From contig NC_086172.1 in NCBI RefSeq assembly GCF_023053635.1, positions 121,185,681 to 121,249,680 on the forward strand: a stretch of 64,000 nt of DNA, written 5' to 3'. Shown piece by piece: positions 11,255 through 24,028 of the stretch. The notes below the pieces were generated by a model. The model ran no database searches, was not told the origin of the DNA, and saw only the letters and a program-made list of their open reading frames with translations. The position numbers and the translations under genes were made by a program. Origin of the DNA: Elgaria multicarinata webbii (lineage: Eukaryota; Chordata; Lepidosauria; Squamata; Anguidae). Position 1 is the stretch's first letter, and the number at the start of each line of letters is the position of its first letter.

Positions 11255-11560
11255 GTGTTATTATTATTATTTATTTATTTATTTATATAGCGCCATCAAT
11301 GTACATGGTGCTGTACAGAGTAAAACAATAAAATAGCAAGACCCTGCCGCATAGGCTTACATTCTAATAAAATCATAATAAAACAATAAGGAGGGGAAGA
11401 GAATGCACCAAACAGGCACAGGGTAGAGTAAAACTAACAGTATAAAAGTCAGAACAAAATCAAGTTTTAAAAGCTTTAGGAAAAAGAAAAGTTTTTAGCT
11501 GAGCTTTAAAAGCTGCGATTGAACTTGTAGTTCTCAAATGTTCTGGAAGAGGGAAAGTCC
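11255..11560 (-). repeat. interspersed repeat ending in (TAAA)n, LINE-3'-end-like
   Basis: Starts with a TTATTTATTT tract, then ATATAGCGCCATCAATGTAC and ATGGTGCTGTACAGAG, followed by an A-rich body. A short block ahead of an A/T-rich tail resembles LINE 3' ends read on the - strand, possibly of the L2/CR1 clade. The interior differs from the L2 3' ends elsewhere in the window. Confidence 0.5.
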
Positions 11561-13000
11561 TTTTTCATCCCCTTTTCGTTAACTATTGTAACCATGGCTT
11601 TCCCCAGAGTTCAGCATATTTCCTTTACCAAGCTTTGACCTCAGTTTGCTTAACACTGTGGCTTCATCCAGACTTCTGTTAGATTAACAAGGGAGATGCA
11701 AGGCTGCATCTGGTAGAGGGAATACGCTCTACTGACACTCCTGTTCTGTGATGGTCTCCACATCCATGGCCTGAGAACATTTGGCAAACAAGTAGGTATT
11801 GAGATAATTCCTCTTTCCCACTTCCACCCCACCTCCACTACGCTTAAGGATCTTGGGTTACAGCCAGAGTGCCTAGAAATGTATGTCTAAAATGTGCATC
11901 TGAATCTGGTTCTAAAACAGGAAAAAAATGTACATTTTAGACAAAATGACAAATACTGACTTTAGATGCATTTTTCTGTTTGCAAAGATTTTTCTCACCA
12001 GGTTTTTGGATTCCCTGCCTTCACCCCCATTGCAAACTGGAATACTTGATTATTACAATTGTTGCTTAGGCGGGTGCACACAAGACTCTTTACGTCCTGC
12101 CTTTACCAGATACATGTCAGTCTGCAACCATGGCCCTATTCAGGCCGGCTGTGTAGAACACAAGAGCAGAAAATGGGACCACACAGACTAGCACTGTGAT
12201 GCCCCTGACAAAGTAGCCCCTCCCATTGGTGTCTGCAAGTACACTGTAGATCTTCAGAGGGGGGGCATCTGTATATGTGAGGGGGCCCTCCCTGCAGACT
12301 CTTGTACATGCAGGCGCCAGAAAGAGGGGCTACTTGGTGCATGCAGCTAGTTGGCACAGCCCATCTCTTGCGTTGTTTTTCACAGCATCAATAATGCCTG
12401 GACAGGGCTTCTAGGGAGTCAAAAAATGTGATAAAAAACAAGAATCTTGGCATTCTGCAGGATATGTACCTTGTTTATAAGCCATGATAGCATTGAGACC
12501 TCTGGCTGTGCCTCCTTTGATGCCCTCTTTCCTACCCTTGAATTTCTCAATGATAATATCATTTTATCCTTGCAAACTCGCCCCCCCATGCTGTAATCTC
12601 TTGAGGTTTGCTGCTGAAATAGGGCTGGGGAGGGGTATTGGGGTTCCTCTTATCCCTGATCAGTTGCGCTTGGTGATGGAAAACCTCCATCAGCAAAGTT
12701 ACTTCCCCCGCACATGCTGTCTTGGCTTGTATTCCCATTGTTTTTCTGGCCAAAGGAATGGGTCAAGACCACTCATATCTGCCTATCCATCTCTAGCTAT
12801 GTTGTCAACCCATTCCTGAACCTAGTTATGAGAAATTCTGTATGAAGTCATACTACACCTTACACAGAACCAAAGCCTCCTTCCATATCCCCACCCTTTT
12901 TAACTAGTCACAATTCAACATTATGGTCTTCTTTAAATCACTCCACCGTTTGGAATGCCACATTAGAAAGAGTGCTCTTTCGCTTTCCTTGTGTGGTCCA

Positions 13001-13235
13001 CATAAGAATATAAGACGAGCCATGTTGGATCAGACAAAGGTCCTTCTAGTCCAGCATTATGTTGACACAGTGGCTGAGTAGCTGTTGACAGGAAACCCAA
13101 AAGCAGGACATGAGTGCAATAGCACCCTCCCATCCATGTTCCTCAGCAACTGGTGTACATAGGCATACTGCGTAGAACCATCAAGACTGTAGCTATTGAT
13201 AGCCTTCTTTTCCACGCAAGGTCCTTTTCTCGTGC
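13001..13235 (+). repeat. interspersed repeat (GGTCCATCTAGTCCAGCAT type), copy 2
   Basis: Begins CATAAGAATATAAGACGAGC and contains GTTGGATCAGACAAAGGTCC, ACACAGTGGC, CAGGACATGAGTGCAATAGC and TCCTCAGCAACTGGTGTA, in the same order as the other copies. Confidence 0.7.
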
Positions 13236-13544
13236 ACTGTCTAGAATTCTAATGGTCTCATTGGCTGCCTCCAGATGCAAGGTGCAATTGTTGCTTGCTT
13301 TAGTGTCAGGCATGCTGATTTAGGGCACCCAGTCTTGGAAAGCCTCATGGGGACTGGGCCAGCCCTCTTGCTAATTGTTGCTAACCTACAAGGGAGGCAG
13401 TGTGCTAGAAGGATGTGTGCAAAACAGTTGTAGAAAATAGTTGCAGTGTTTGGTTCATGACCCTTGATAGTGCAGTCCTATACATGTCTATTCATAAGTA
13501 AGTCTATTGAGTCCTATGGGATTTACTCTCTGTATGTATAGCAG

Positions 13545-13730
13545 GAACAGGCAAGCCGTTATTCTCCAGATGTTTTGAACTACAACTCCCATAAGTCCCA
13601 GCCAGCATGGCCAATATTCAGGGATTATCAGAGTTATAGTCCAAACCATCAGGAGGGTGGTTCCCAGCCAGCATTGCCATGCTGGAAGTTGCAGTCCAAC
13701 TCATTGGAGGGCACCAGCTTATGGAAGTCT
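13545..13730. mobile_element. palindromic MITE (ACTACAACTCCC family)
   Basis: CCAGATGTTTTGAACTACAA then CTCCCATAAG on the left, with the complementary AGTTGCAGTCCAACTCATTG and GGAGGGCACCAG on the right. At least eight copies are in the window. Terminal sequences of the CAGG...TGGGCAAC kind suggest a hAT-derived element; that class is inference. Confidence 0.6.
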
Positions 13731-14373
13731 ACTCTAGTTCATAGGATTGCAGGTTCAGGTACCTTTTCATCCTTTTCCAGGCTAACATTACAGTGCGAGG
13801 TCAGCATTGGGAGAAGAATCCATCATAACACAGCATTGTAGAGTGTGTTTGTACAAGGTATAACCCAATGACGATTTACCCTGGAAAGAACAGCTACAAT
13901 GAGGAAGAGGAGAAGGCTGAGAGTAGAGAGTGGTAGGGGAGGAGGAAGAGGAGACAGGATCTGATGGCGACAGCCTGAGAGAAAGGAGGTGGGAAGTGAA
14001 GGAACTGCACTTGTCTCTCAAACTCTAAGGAGGCTGCTAACGACAGGGGAAAGCGAGGGGACGTGGTCAATTTCTCATATGTTTTGCTAAGAAGGAGAAA
14101 GACTCGGCCAAAGTTGAGGGAGTCCAAAAGAGCCAAGAGGTAAAGAAAGGACTGAGGGAAGGCATGTGGATGCTCTCAAAACAGAGCAGGGAGCAAATGC
14201 CAGAAGGTAGAGTTGTGCAATAAGAGAAAAAAGTTCCATTCAGAATTGTTGTAGTTGCGAGATGCCCAATTGATTTACAAGTATTCTGAATCTTTTCATT
14301 CTTGCCCACTTTAATTCAAAGTTTCGTATGAGTTAAGGTGCAATCCTGTGAATGTTTAGACAACTCACAGCAA

Positions 14374-14598
14374 TTTATTTATTTATTTATTATTGCATTT
14401 ATATCCTGCCTTTTTTCCTCCAAGGAATCCAAGGTGACGTACATAATCCTCTCCATTTTATCCTTACAACAACAATCCTGTGAGGTGGGTTGGGCTGAGA
14501 GTCTGTGACTGGCCCAAAGTCACCCAGTGGGTTTCCATGGCTGAGTGGGGACTAGAACCCAGATCTCCCGACTCCCAGTCCAACACTTAGCCACTTCA
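14374..14598 (-). mobile_element. tRNA-derived SINE (Sauria/Squam type)
   Basis: Read on the - strand it begins with a tRNA-like head (AGTGGCTAAGTGTTGGACTG), a B-box-like GGTTCTAGTCCCC, then ACTCAGCCATGG and CACTGGGTGACTTTGGGCCA, and ends in a GGATATAAATGCAATAATAA tail. It matches the + strand copy at 41608-41812. Known family: RNA polymerase III-transcribed SINEs of squamates with a tail said to be shared with a partner LINE. Confidence 0.75.
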
Positions 14599-15110
14599 GC
14601 ATTCCCTAGCCATGGTGGCTAGAGAATGCTAGGAATTATAGGACTTTTTTCTGTCTAAACATGCATAGGATTGTGCCCTTAATGTGTTAAATCTGACCAT
14701 TTTCTGTGTACATCACAGGTATCATATGATTATTTGTGTGTAATTGATAACTCTTCTCATTCCAGCATTCCTCACCTTGTTTGGTGATGAGCTAATGAAC
14801 TGAAGAAAGAATGATACTATAATTAGTATGTCATAAACAAGTAATCACATGACAGCTATAATTTATCACATGGAAGCTGTGACACTTGACATGGAGCTGG
14901 ATGTGTGAACTTGATTCAGTGTGGAGGAAATGTGGAACAAAAAGATAAAGGAAAACATGTATGTGGGTTAATTGTAACATAGCGGATAGCATTTCAGGGG
15001 TTGAAGGCATCGTTCAAATTCCTACTTGACCATGAATTCCACTGTGCTTTAATATCTGAGATTATTGCTGTGGTGGTCAATGAGATAAGCATTTTGTATA
15101 CTTACCATGC

Positions 15111-15181
15111 AGCCTTCCTGCCGGATTGGCTGGGAATTGTAGCCTAACACATCTGGAGGGAACCAAATTGACAAAGGCTGG
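15111..15181. mobile_element. ACTACAACTCCC-type MITE fragment
   Basis: GGCTGGGAATTGTAGCCTAA then CACATCTGGAGGGAACCA: the right arm of the palindromic family at 13545-13730, diverged. Confidence 0.5.
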
Positions 15182-15449
15182 CATGGTGAATGAGGAGAAT
15201 TCACCTCTAGGAAGGTTTTTGAAGGAGACCTCTTTGGGATTCACTAAGTGATCCCAAGGCCATGTATTCCATACGATGGCTCTGTTTTCTAATTCTCTAC
15301 TCCCATCACCTATCCTGCAACACGTATGCACAGCAGTCCTAGGAATGATTGAAAATGGTTCTCCTTAGTGAGCTGGTATTAGAAGAGGGAGAAACAGGGA
15401 GAAGGAAAAGGAAGAGGATGGGAAGAAGAGGATTTCAAAGAGAGAACGT

Positions 15450-15600
15450 AAGGTTCCATCTAGTCCAGCACCCTGTTCACACAGTGGCCAACCAGCTGTC
15501 GACTGGGTGTAATAGCATCCTTCCACCCATGTTCCCCAGCAACTGGTGTATATAGGTTTGTTGCCTCTGATACTGGAGGGAGCAGACCATGCTGAGAAAG
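15450..15600 (+). repeat. interspersed repeat (GGTCCATCTAGTCCAGCAT type), partial copy 3
   Basis: Contains GTTCCATCTAGTCCAGCACC, ACACAGTGGCCAACCAGCTG, CCCCAGCAACTGGTGTATAT and GCCTCTGATACTGGAGG; the flanks of the full repeat are missing. Confidence 0.65.
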
Positions 15601-16641
15601 GGTATACGTATGTAAGCCAGGTGAACTGTGCTTATATCCTGGAACTAATATTGGTGGCTTCCAAGACAAAGAAACCCTGGACAGCACAATTTATGTGAAG
15701 TTAGCAGTTACAAGAAAGTTAGCCCATTTGGGGAGAGATTTGAGTTGTTCCTGCAGAAGTGTGGAATCACAGATAACAACAGGGATTCCTTTCCCTGTGG
15801 AGAGGAGGCAGAACCCGGGGCCAAGGCTTGGGAAGGAAAACTCTGCAGGTCCAATGGGGAACTTCAGCAGGCCGCATGTGACCTGCAGGTTTCCTACCCT
15901 GCCATAAAGTCATGCATTGTCACTATGAATGAGTTTGTTGCGTGCCAAATGACTCATCTGGTGGGAGGATAGTATAGTATCTAAATCTCCAACTGGAGAC
16001 AACTGGGTTAAAAGTGACACCTGGAGCAGAGCTTGCTTGGCAAAGAAGAGAGGCCCGGGAAAGCTAAGGGGCCTCTCATGATTGTGTTTGGCACCCACGA
16101 TCCCATTCCAACATCACCTAGAGGTTTTCCATGGACTTGATCCAAGGTTAGTCAAATCCTTGGCAATCCGAACCGTTGCCAAAATATGTCTAAACTTTCA
16201 GCCTCAGCTCAGCATGTGCAGCCTGTGAGGTGAAAGAGCTAACAGGAGTGGGGTGTGCTCCAAGACCTGAGTACACTAAATGTTAAATGTGACAAGAGTA
16301 TATAATGAGTCATTGAGGGATCCAGGGAGAACTACTCACCAAAAACATCGCTTTGCAACTCGGGGGGAAATGCCCCATATGTTAGATTCATCTTTATAAT
16401 AAATTTCTCATTTGGGATTGTTTAACTGTGTCAGTCTCCATGATTTACTTGTTCTCCCTGTTTTATTTTGTTTCTAAAACCAGTAGAATATCTGATAGTG
16501 TCATTTATTTCTGTCTCATTCTTCAGTGCTGTACAAAACGTTACCTCACAAAGAATAGAGAAAGGAAGAGATTATTGCAATAACATATTTTTTTCTTCAT
16601 GTTTTGATCTTTAGGGGAGGAAATTTAGTTGATACACACTC

Positions 16642-16663
16642 TGTGTGTGTGTGTGTGTGTGTG
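16642..16663. repeat. (TG)n microsatellite
   Basis: About 11 uninterrupted TG dinucleotides in the presumed MDK intron 1. Confidence 0.9.
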
Positions 16664-17186
16664 GTTGTATATGTACTCAAACACTTAACACTTGGGGGAA
16701 AAATTAAAAGGAAAGGATTGATGGTGATGATTGCTATTTGTATCTGTATCCTTGCTCAATTGTGCTTGGGATGCTATACATGGATGTAGGCTTACAGGTA
16801 TTTGAAGCAGCGGACCATAATTTCTCATGGTTCTTGACACCTTTCCATATTTTTTCTGCTGGTTTTGCCACCTCTTCATTTCAGATGAGTTCACAGTAGC
16901 CCTGGTAAAGTGTTCACACTCTCCTGAGGAGCAACGGGATAACTGTTCCAACTATGATCAGTCAGGATGGTAATAGTGATGTGGATATGGAACCGACAAT
17001 GGCCTCCCAAAATGAGCCTTCAGCAAATGATGGAGCACGAAGTAAAATCCTGCCTCCTAAGGAAATCCTCATAGTTACAAAATTCTGGCATGAAAATACT
17101 TTGATGTAGGCATTAAACATGTGACAATCATTTGCATGGGGTTTTGCAGTCTGTGGAAATCAGTGTCTTCCTCTGTTTCCTTGCCT

Positions 17187-17262
17187 ATTTATTTATTTAT
17201 TTATTTATTACATTTCTATACCGCCCAATAGCCGGAGCTCTCTGGGCGGTTCACAGAGAAAG
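17187..17262 (-). mobile_element. L2 LINE 3' end fragment
   Basis: TTTATTTATT tract, then CATTTCTATACCGCCCAATA, GCCGGAGCTC and TCTGGGCGGTTCACA: the reverse complement of the L2 3' terminus seen at 25256 and 4918. Confidence 0.75.
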
Positions 17263-17282
17263 GCCTACAGTATCAGCCTTTT

Positions 17283-17415
17283 CCAAGCAGCTTTTCCCAA
17301 CTGCAGACCTCCAGGAGTTTTGGACTACAACTCCCAGCATTCCTGACCATTAGCCTTGCTGCCTGGGGCTGATGGGAGTTCAAGCCCAAAACATGTAGGA
17401 GGGCACCAGGATGGG
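17283..17415. mobile_element. palindromic MITE (ACTACAACTCCC family)
   Basis: TTCCCAACTG..., TTTTGGACTACAACTCCCAG, then the mirrored GGGCTGATGGGAGTT, CCAAAACATG and GGAGGGCACCAGGATGGG. Nearly full length, and directly after the L2 end. Confidence 0.65.
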
Positions 17416-18604
17416 AGAGGCTGTATCAGTCTGGAAGTGAGGCCTTGTATATTCTGTTTATTTTTGAAAATGGCATCTGCAACAAGGTGACCAAATTGCT
17501 CTGCTTCCATTCCTAGCTATGGACACAGCCAAACAGAGAAAATGCCAAGGAGAGAAGAGCAGAGGACCCAGGACATAGGACAGAATAAGCATATGGGGAC
17601 TGTCAAAGCAAGAACAACAGTTCTCTATCAGATTTTGATGTGGTCAGAGTGGAGAATGATTGATGCTTCTTTTGTGTCTGGAGAAAAGTACAATTGGAGC
17701 TCCAGGAGGCTGCAATAGCCCTGGCCAGAGGAGATGGGACTTTTAGTTAGCAATGGAATTTGAAACCTCATTCTTGTGGCATTAGAAAGATGATAAAATC
17801 AAGGTGAAGGAAGAAGCTGGTCACAGCAGTTACTTACTAACACTGTCACATATGCCGGGATCAGACATCTGTCCCTAGCTTGGCCTCTCCCTCTGTCTCC
17901 ATGGCTTGTTTTTCCTTGTTTTTAAGCAGAGGACAGTATCATGGAATCCCATGTATCATGTTGTTTAACCCTGCCCTGCTTTAGTGTTCTGGTTCAAGGA
18001 TACCGTTCCACTGGGTAAACTTGAGCATATACCCATCTTTCAGTCTTGCTTCTATATTTAGGCAGTTATTTTACAATCTCCTTGGAACTAGCTGACATCA
18101 CTCCCCACATTGTCTCTTGTGAGATGGTTCATCTGGGAGACTGTAAAGCTCTTTTTTCCTCATTGAAAATCCTTCAGAGAATATTAATAATAGGAGGAAG
18201 ACCAAGATGTTCTCCTGGGTGCAAGCAATAGGTTCATTATTTGGTGAGGAGAGCCATTTAATCTGGACAAATTCTTGTCCACAGTTGGACAATGCCTTTA
18301 TAAGGGCCAACCATATGCCGCTCTGAGATCTTAATGATATAGGGTAGGATATAAATGTTTTAAATTAATTAATTAAATAACCAAAATTCCACAAAAATGT
18401 GCAAGCTGTGGAGTTCATCAGAACTCTTAGGCTAGACAGTACAAAAAGGAAGGGATATAGGAAGAAATAGAGAAGTTCCAATATTTGGCCAGATGGTTGT
18501 GGCCATGTGGTCTGCAGTTGAGATAGACTCAGTCTCAAAATGATTTGCTGTCTGAATGAGTTATTCAATGTGTTTGCCACTTCTGTATGATCAGGTCTTG
18601 TGCC

Positions 18605-18671
18605 ACACATAGAGAACCTAATGTTGCGACCAATCCAAAATGTCAGCTTTGCACAGTGTGATGGAGGATCC
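18605..18671 (+). repeat. inverted repeat pair, left arm
   Basis: ACACATAGAGAACCTAATGT ... CAATCCAAAATGTCAGCTTT ... ATGGAGGATCC. It returns as its reverse complement at 20027-20092 with a few mismatches. Family unknown. Confidence 0.7.
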
Positions 18672-20026
18672 TGAAACAGGAAGACAATGTGGAATAGGCA
18701 ATCATGCCACCTCTTCCTAGGGGGCAGGGCACTGCCATTGGAAGTCAAAGTATCATTTGCCCATCCTGCTCGGTGTCCCCCATTTCAAAATTTACCTTTG
18801 TGGCATAAGATTTGAAAATACTGAAGCAGCAACAGTCACCACACTATATAAGTAACGTAATAATTGGTCCAGACTGCATGTTCCTCTCTTCCAAAGAACA
18901 AGCATAACATGTCCACCCAGGAATATTATGCCTATCATGGTATTGCTGTTAACCTTTCTTGAAGAACCTCAGTTTCCCAGTTCTCTCAAAGGAACAATGT
19001 GTCTGAAGGGTAACATTTAGAAGCAGCAGAGAGAGCTTCTGGATTTGCTTGGTGCTATCTCTAGGCCAGTTCCTAAGCCTGACAGCAGCCTTTCATTGTC
19101 TGGTTAACTTCCATAGCTGGAGAAATGGTGCAAGCCCAGCCCTACATCTGGCAAGTCTATTGTCATCAGACATTCCAGATACAGTGGAGTTTGGATCTGG
19201 ACTGCTCTCGGTTCTGAGCTCCTGCCTTTTTTGGTCCGGGGAGGCTTGGGCCCCACTCTGGCAGGCACTTTGCTCCCCTAAGGATAGTTCCTAGCTGAAG
19301 GGGTGAACGTGTCTTTCGTCCCTTGGGCTCTGCCTTCAGCTACCCAGCCTGTGTAATTCTCTGTGACAGTTCAATTCAGAGTGAATCCAGCAGCTTCACA
19401 GCAACAGACATACAAAAGGTGAGCCCAGTGGAGCCTGAATAATGAGCAGAGCTGCTGTCTGCAGTGGGCTGCCTGGAGGACACTGTGGGGGAGGGGCAAA
19501 AATGCTGACCTAGTGCTTCTTTGCCTCAGCCCTCCTGGCCATCTCTTTCCCCTACACTGAGCACGGCATGTTTCATCCCAATCTGCAGTGCAATCGTTTC
19601 CTCCGTGAGTGGCTCTGACAGCGAGGGCAGAAGCCAAAGAGCCTTTCCACCAAAGCACTGGGTCCAAGTTGCCTTGTCCAAAGCCCCATGGGGTCTGCTA
19701 CCACCCTCCCACACACAAACTTTTCCTTTCTGTTTTGTTTTGCTGGGGCATAGGGGAAAAGGGGATTGAATTTCAGTGCATATAATGAAAGACATGTGTT
19801 GATAAGATTCTCCAACATACCATAGATACCGTAGAGTTGTTACATGTCTGCAAAGTCAGCATACGGCAACCTCATGCAAAAACACAGGGAGGTCATCTTC
19901 TTGCCTTTACTGGAACCTTGGATTAAGCAACTAAGCAAAGTTTCCAGTCCTCATGCCCAGGTCCTTGCTTTAGCTTCTGCCTGGAGTGTTGCTCCTGACC
20001 CACATGTAATATATACAGAGCTATGT

Positions 20027-20092
20027 GGATCCTCCATCACTGTGCAAAGTTGACATTTTGGATTGGTCACAACATAAGGTTCTCTATGTGTG
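20027..20092 (-). repeat. inverted repeat pair, right arm
   Basis: GGATCCTCCATCACTGTGCA ... GACATTTTGGATTGGTCACA ... GGTTCTCTATGTGT, the reverse complement of 18605-18671. The homology stops sharply on both sides, as expected of a short dispersed repeat. Confidence 0.7.
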
Positions 20093-21316
20093 TTTTAAAT
20101 ACAAGTTTTTAAATTTTACTTTTTTAAAAAAAAATATTCAGGCATCAGGGGCAACGTGTTGCCCACCCCTGCTCTAGCACTTTAGGTTCTGTGGACAACA
20201 TATAAAGAAATTTTGGAAGCCAAAAGATGGCTCACAAGGATTTTCACTGGTCAGAGGACAGAGCGCTAATATTCTGCATTTACCCTTCATCTTGACTACT
20301 ACATTTCAAATGTATTGTGCAAAATAAGCAAAAGAAAATGTGCATCATATGTATATAGGTTGCAGAATTTGGATTTAACAATGAAAATACTAAGAGGGAA
20401 GCAAGGAAATCTACTTTACATCACATAGGGGCTTGCACCATTGACTTTCTTAGGACCTATGGCATTGCAGCTGAAATCATTTTTGTCTGTTTGCAACACG
20501 GACTTCAGAGTTCCAGTAATAAACTTGTTTAAATGAATGTGGTCTAAATGATCACATTGCTGCTTTCTAGTGGCAAACTGGGATTTCTCTGGTGGTACAG
20601 TCATATCCACAGTCTGTTATGTTAGTATGCCATCTGTGCCACTGAAAAGCCTTGAACACAGGCAACAAAAGGACACCTTTGGTACACTGGCAAATTCTGT
20701 ATAGCTATAAAGGGACTTTGTTTTCTGGTCTATCCCCCTTGTGCAGCAGTGCCAGAGAAATGATTTTGCTGCGTCTGTCTTTTATTTTTGACAATTTGAT
20801 ATGTCTTCCCTTGCTGCTGAGCTCTCCTGGGCAAGTAAGAATTGCCTTCCTGTCCTATTGCATGAATGGGAGCTCACCTGTTGGTTTCCATCTATTGGAG
20901 AAATGAATGAGCAGGGTAAAAAGGGAATCTGGATTACATGTCTTTTTCCTGCAGTGTTCTCATCAGTCCTATTACTATCCCTGTGTGTTGAAATAAGCAA
21001 TGGGGAATTCTGAAGAGAATCACAAAGCAACAGCACTTCAACCGGTGCAACACTCTTCCACGCTCCCCATCCACCCTGGCCGAAATAGGTACACGCTCTG
21101 GGCTTCTGTGGACACAGGCACATCTAAGCATGAAATGTATGCAACGCTACCTTGCAGGCGAACATCAAGGGTAGGCATGGTGAGGCATCTGATGAGCCCC
21201 CCAACAGCAGGGTCCCACTGACAAGAACCCCCTTAACTTGCTCCTCCTCTTCATCATTGCAACCTGCTTGTTCACCTGCCTCTCACTCTGACCCAGACAA
21301 TGGTGGTGGGGGGGAG

Positions 21317-21345
21317 GAGGAGGAGGAGGAGGAAGAGGAGGAGAT
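21317..21345. repeat. (GGA)n purine tract
   Basis: GAGGAGGAGGAGGAGGAAGA-type simple repeat. It creates an apparent poly-Glu frame, which I do not treat as a gene. Confidence 0.85.
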
Positions 21346-23948
21346 GCCACTGCCTACTTCCTCAGTGGCATCCCCAGTCTCTCAAGGAAACCCGTGGAAG
21401 CAATGACAAGAAAGAAGATGAGAGGCAAGAGCAGCTGGTGACCATGTGGTTTAGAAGGTAGACTTACCCAAGGGGCCCTTCAAAACCTGGAGCTGGCACT
21501 GCTGCCGTGCACACATCTTCCTGGTTCTTCTCCACACCTGCAATTCCCCTTCCTTATGGTATGTGTATACCCACGTAGATACTCTCGCTTGCTCCTTCAC
21601 TCAGAGCCTTGTTTCCATAGACCCTTTGTAGGGATATGGTAATAGGCTGACATTAAGGGAGCCAGCAGGGGGAGCAGCCTGCCTTCTGAAGCTCCACATG
21701 AGATCTAATTGTGCTGGGCTTTTATTTTTAATCTTCTGTTTTAGTTCTCAAAACCTCTGCCTGTCGGGGTTTCTTTTTCCCACCCTGGATTCTTTTCGAG
21801 CTGGATAAAGGTTCCATGGCAGCTGAGATCCCCCCAACCTCGGGGAGCTTTGGCACTGGCGAGGTAGCCTGCTGAGCCCAAGATAAAAGAGGCACTGGGA
21901 AATGAGGGGGGACTATGGGAGCATTTGAGGGGAGTGGGGAGCAGGGCCTCCCAATTGCCAGCCCACGGAAGCCTTCTGGCTTTCCAAAGGCCGGGGCAGC
22001 ATAAATCCCTTTGGCAGGCTTGCTTTTCCCAGTTTCCACTTGGTTGCTCTAGATTTGAAACCTGGTGTGTGTGTTGTGCGGGGGGGAGGGGGATAAAGTT
22101 ATTTTTGAAATGGGAGGTTTGAATCCTACTCAGTTTCATTCTGCCACAGGCCTGAGGGTTTGGATCGGTGCGTGTGAGTAGCAGCCCTTTATTAGGATCT
22201 ATGGGCCAAGACTCATTGTGAAGGGAGCACCCATTGACGAGTGGCACTGTGGGAATGGTGTGTAAATGCAGGCCTTGTGTGGGCTTGCCAAGTGGCAAAA
22301 CACACCAAAAGGGAGGCACAGCAACAAGAAAAGACAGAAATCCAGCAGGGGCAAGAGACAAACGTATACCAGTTCTTCATCAGGGGACTATTATGGCTTT
22401 TCTAATAACTTGCTCCAAATGAGTTACTCTTGCAGACATCAGTCAGCTAGTAAGTCCTTTGGAGCAAGTGATGACAGAGCTCTAATAAATACAATCCTCT
22501 AATGAAAATAAATACAATCCTCTAATGAAGAGCTATTCTTTCAAAATATGTTGAGATTAATACACCCGGTGACAATAAATTTGATTCCTTAACCCTCTGG
22601 ATTTCCGGTCCACCAACTGGAGTAGGTGATAAAATCAGCCTGCAACAAAGCAGAGGTTTGAGGAGATGCAAGAATTGTCAAATATTTTATACTCTGGTAA
22701 CTGCTATAGACATTAGGAATAGCAGTTATCATTGAAAAGGAAATGGGGGTTGGATCCACATTTAAGCCAGATCAATGGTGCTGGCGGAAGTGCATTCCCC
22801 TCCCCCTCCCACCCATAACAGCCCCCCGCCAGCACCCTGAAAATGCTACGCAGAACGTTACGGGTTCTTGTTGAATGGGGTAAGCTTTGGAGTACTGCAA
22901 GCATGTAGGTTCCCCCAAAATCAGGTAGAGGAACCTTTCATGAATGGAGCCCTTCCATCGGAAAAAAGCAGAAACTCCATCCAACCCAGTGATTGCTATG
23001 ACTCATAAAAGGGGACAACTCAACCAATCATTTCATTAAATGTGTCCACATATTGCCTAGGATTCAGGTTGAGGTTTCTATTTTTTTATTTTTTAACATA
23101 ATTAAAGGAGGAGGAGCAATGAACTCAGCTACTGAGAGACGGAGTTTTCACATATGTGCCATGATGACGTTTGACATTTTAGCACTCCTGGCAAAATGTT
23201 GGAATTGTGCCATGCTTACAGTGGATTCAAAAGTTGTCTGGGCTCCTTACTACCAATAGGGCCTGCACTTACAAGTCAGTGAGTGACAGGAGTAAGGCCA
23301 GTAGAAAAGTTGACCCACCCACCCCATAAGCTTTGTCCCAAAGGTTCAAACAAGTGCTGCTTCTTTCATGTACTAGGTGCTACTCACACTGCATGTTCCC
23401 ATAAGCCTGGTTCTCTCTTGCCTCAATAAAGCACCCAATGCGTTATCCTTTGTTTGCTCTTTTGCTATCCCTAAGTGCAAATTCACAGGAATCAAGGGAA
23501 TTTTGAAAAGGAAATGTTATTACACCAATCTGCTGCTGCAGCAAAGGTCCAAGTAAAGTGGTGTCTTTTTGTAAAGAGCTTTTTTTCTTCCTGGATGCAG
23601 AAAGACAACACCAGTCTACTCCGGTGCAGAGTTCAAACTCCTTCACCAACCAGAGGAGGTTTTCCTATATTTGGGGTACCAACTATTGAAAGAGTCTCTG
23701 TTATGGTGTCTGTAATTGCAGCTTGAAATGTTGCATTTCCTGGCATGGAGCTGAAGTGATGGTTAAAGTGTCACCTGCTTCATTTCTGCATGCCAGGCTG
23801 CAGTTCAAAGCGCAGGAGTAGTAGAAACACTGATAACGCTCCTCCTCTTTTAAGCCCCATGGCTCCACCTTCACGCTCATGAACTCCCCTGTTTTGGACC
23901 AGCAGGGATTTGATGCCTGTGCTGATGTCTTTTCCTTTCTTTGTGCAG

Positions 23949-24028
23949 AATGCAGGTCCGTGGGCTCTTTCTCTTCTTGGTTCTGATTCTTCTGGCTGCA
24001 TCTTCTGAGGCTGGCAAGAATAAAAAGG
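23949..24028 (+). CDS. MDK: MDK coding exon 1 (signal peptide)
   Basis: Acceptor TTTCTTTGTGCAG, then A and ATG at 23950. Encodes residues 1-26 plus one base of Asp27; donor GTGAGT at 24029. Confidence 0.95.

Larger units (their letters stand above)
9318..23948 (+). other. MDK: presumed first intron of MDK (14.6 kb)
   Basis: No coding exon recognised. It holds old repeats listed separately (11255-11560, 13001-13235, 13545-13730, 14374-14598, 15111-15181, 15450-15600, 17187-17262, 17283-17415, the inverted pair 18605-18671 and 20027-20092), a (GT)n tract at 16642-16663, and purine-rich stretches near 13895-14010 and 21317-21345. The remaining 9481-11250, 11561-13000 and 20100-23900 look unique, and open frames there have no recognisable domain. 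Confidence 0.5.

Noticed and set aside
21741-22361. 206-codon - strand frame
   Set aside because: Pro/Leu-rich without domain or splice support; likely chance.
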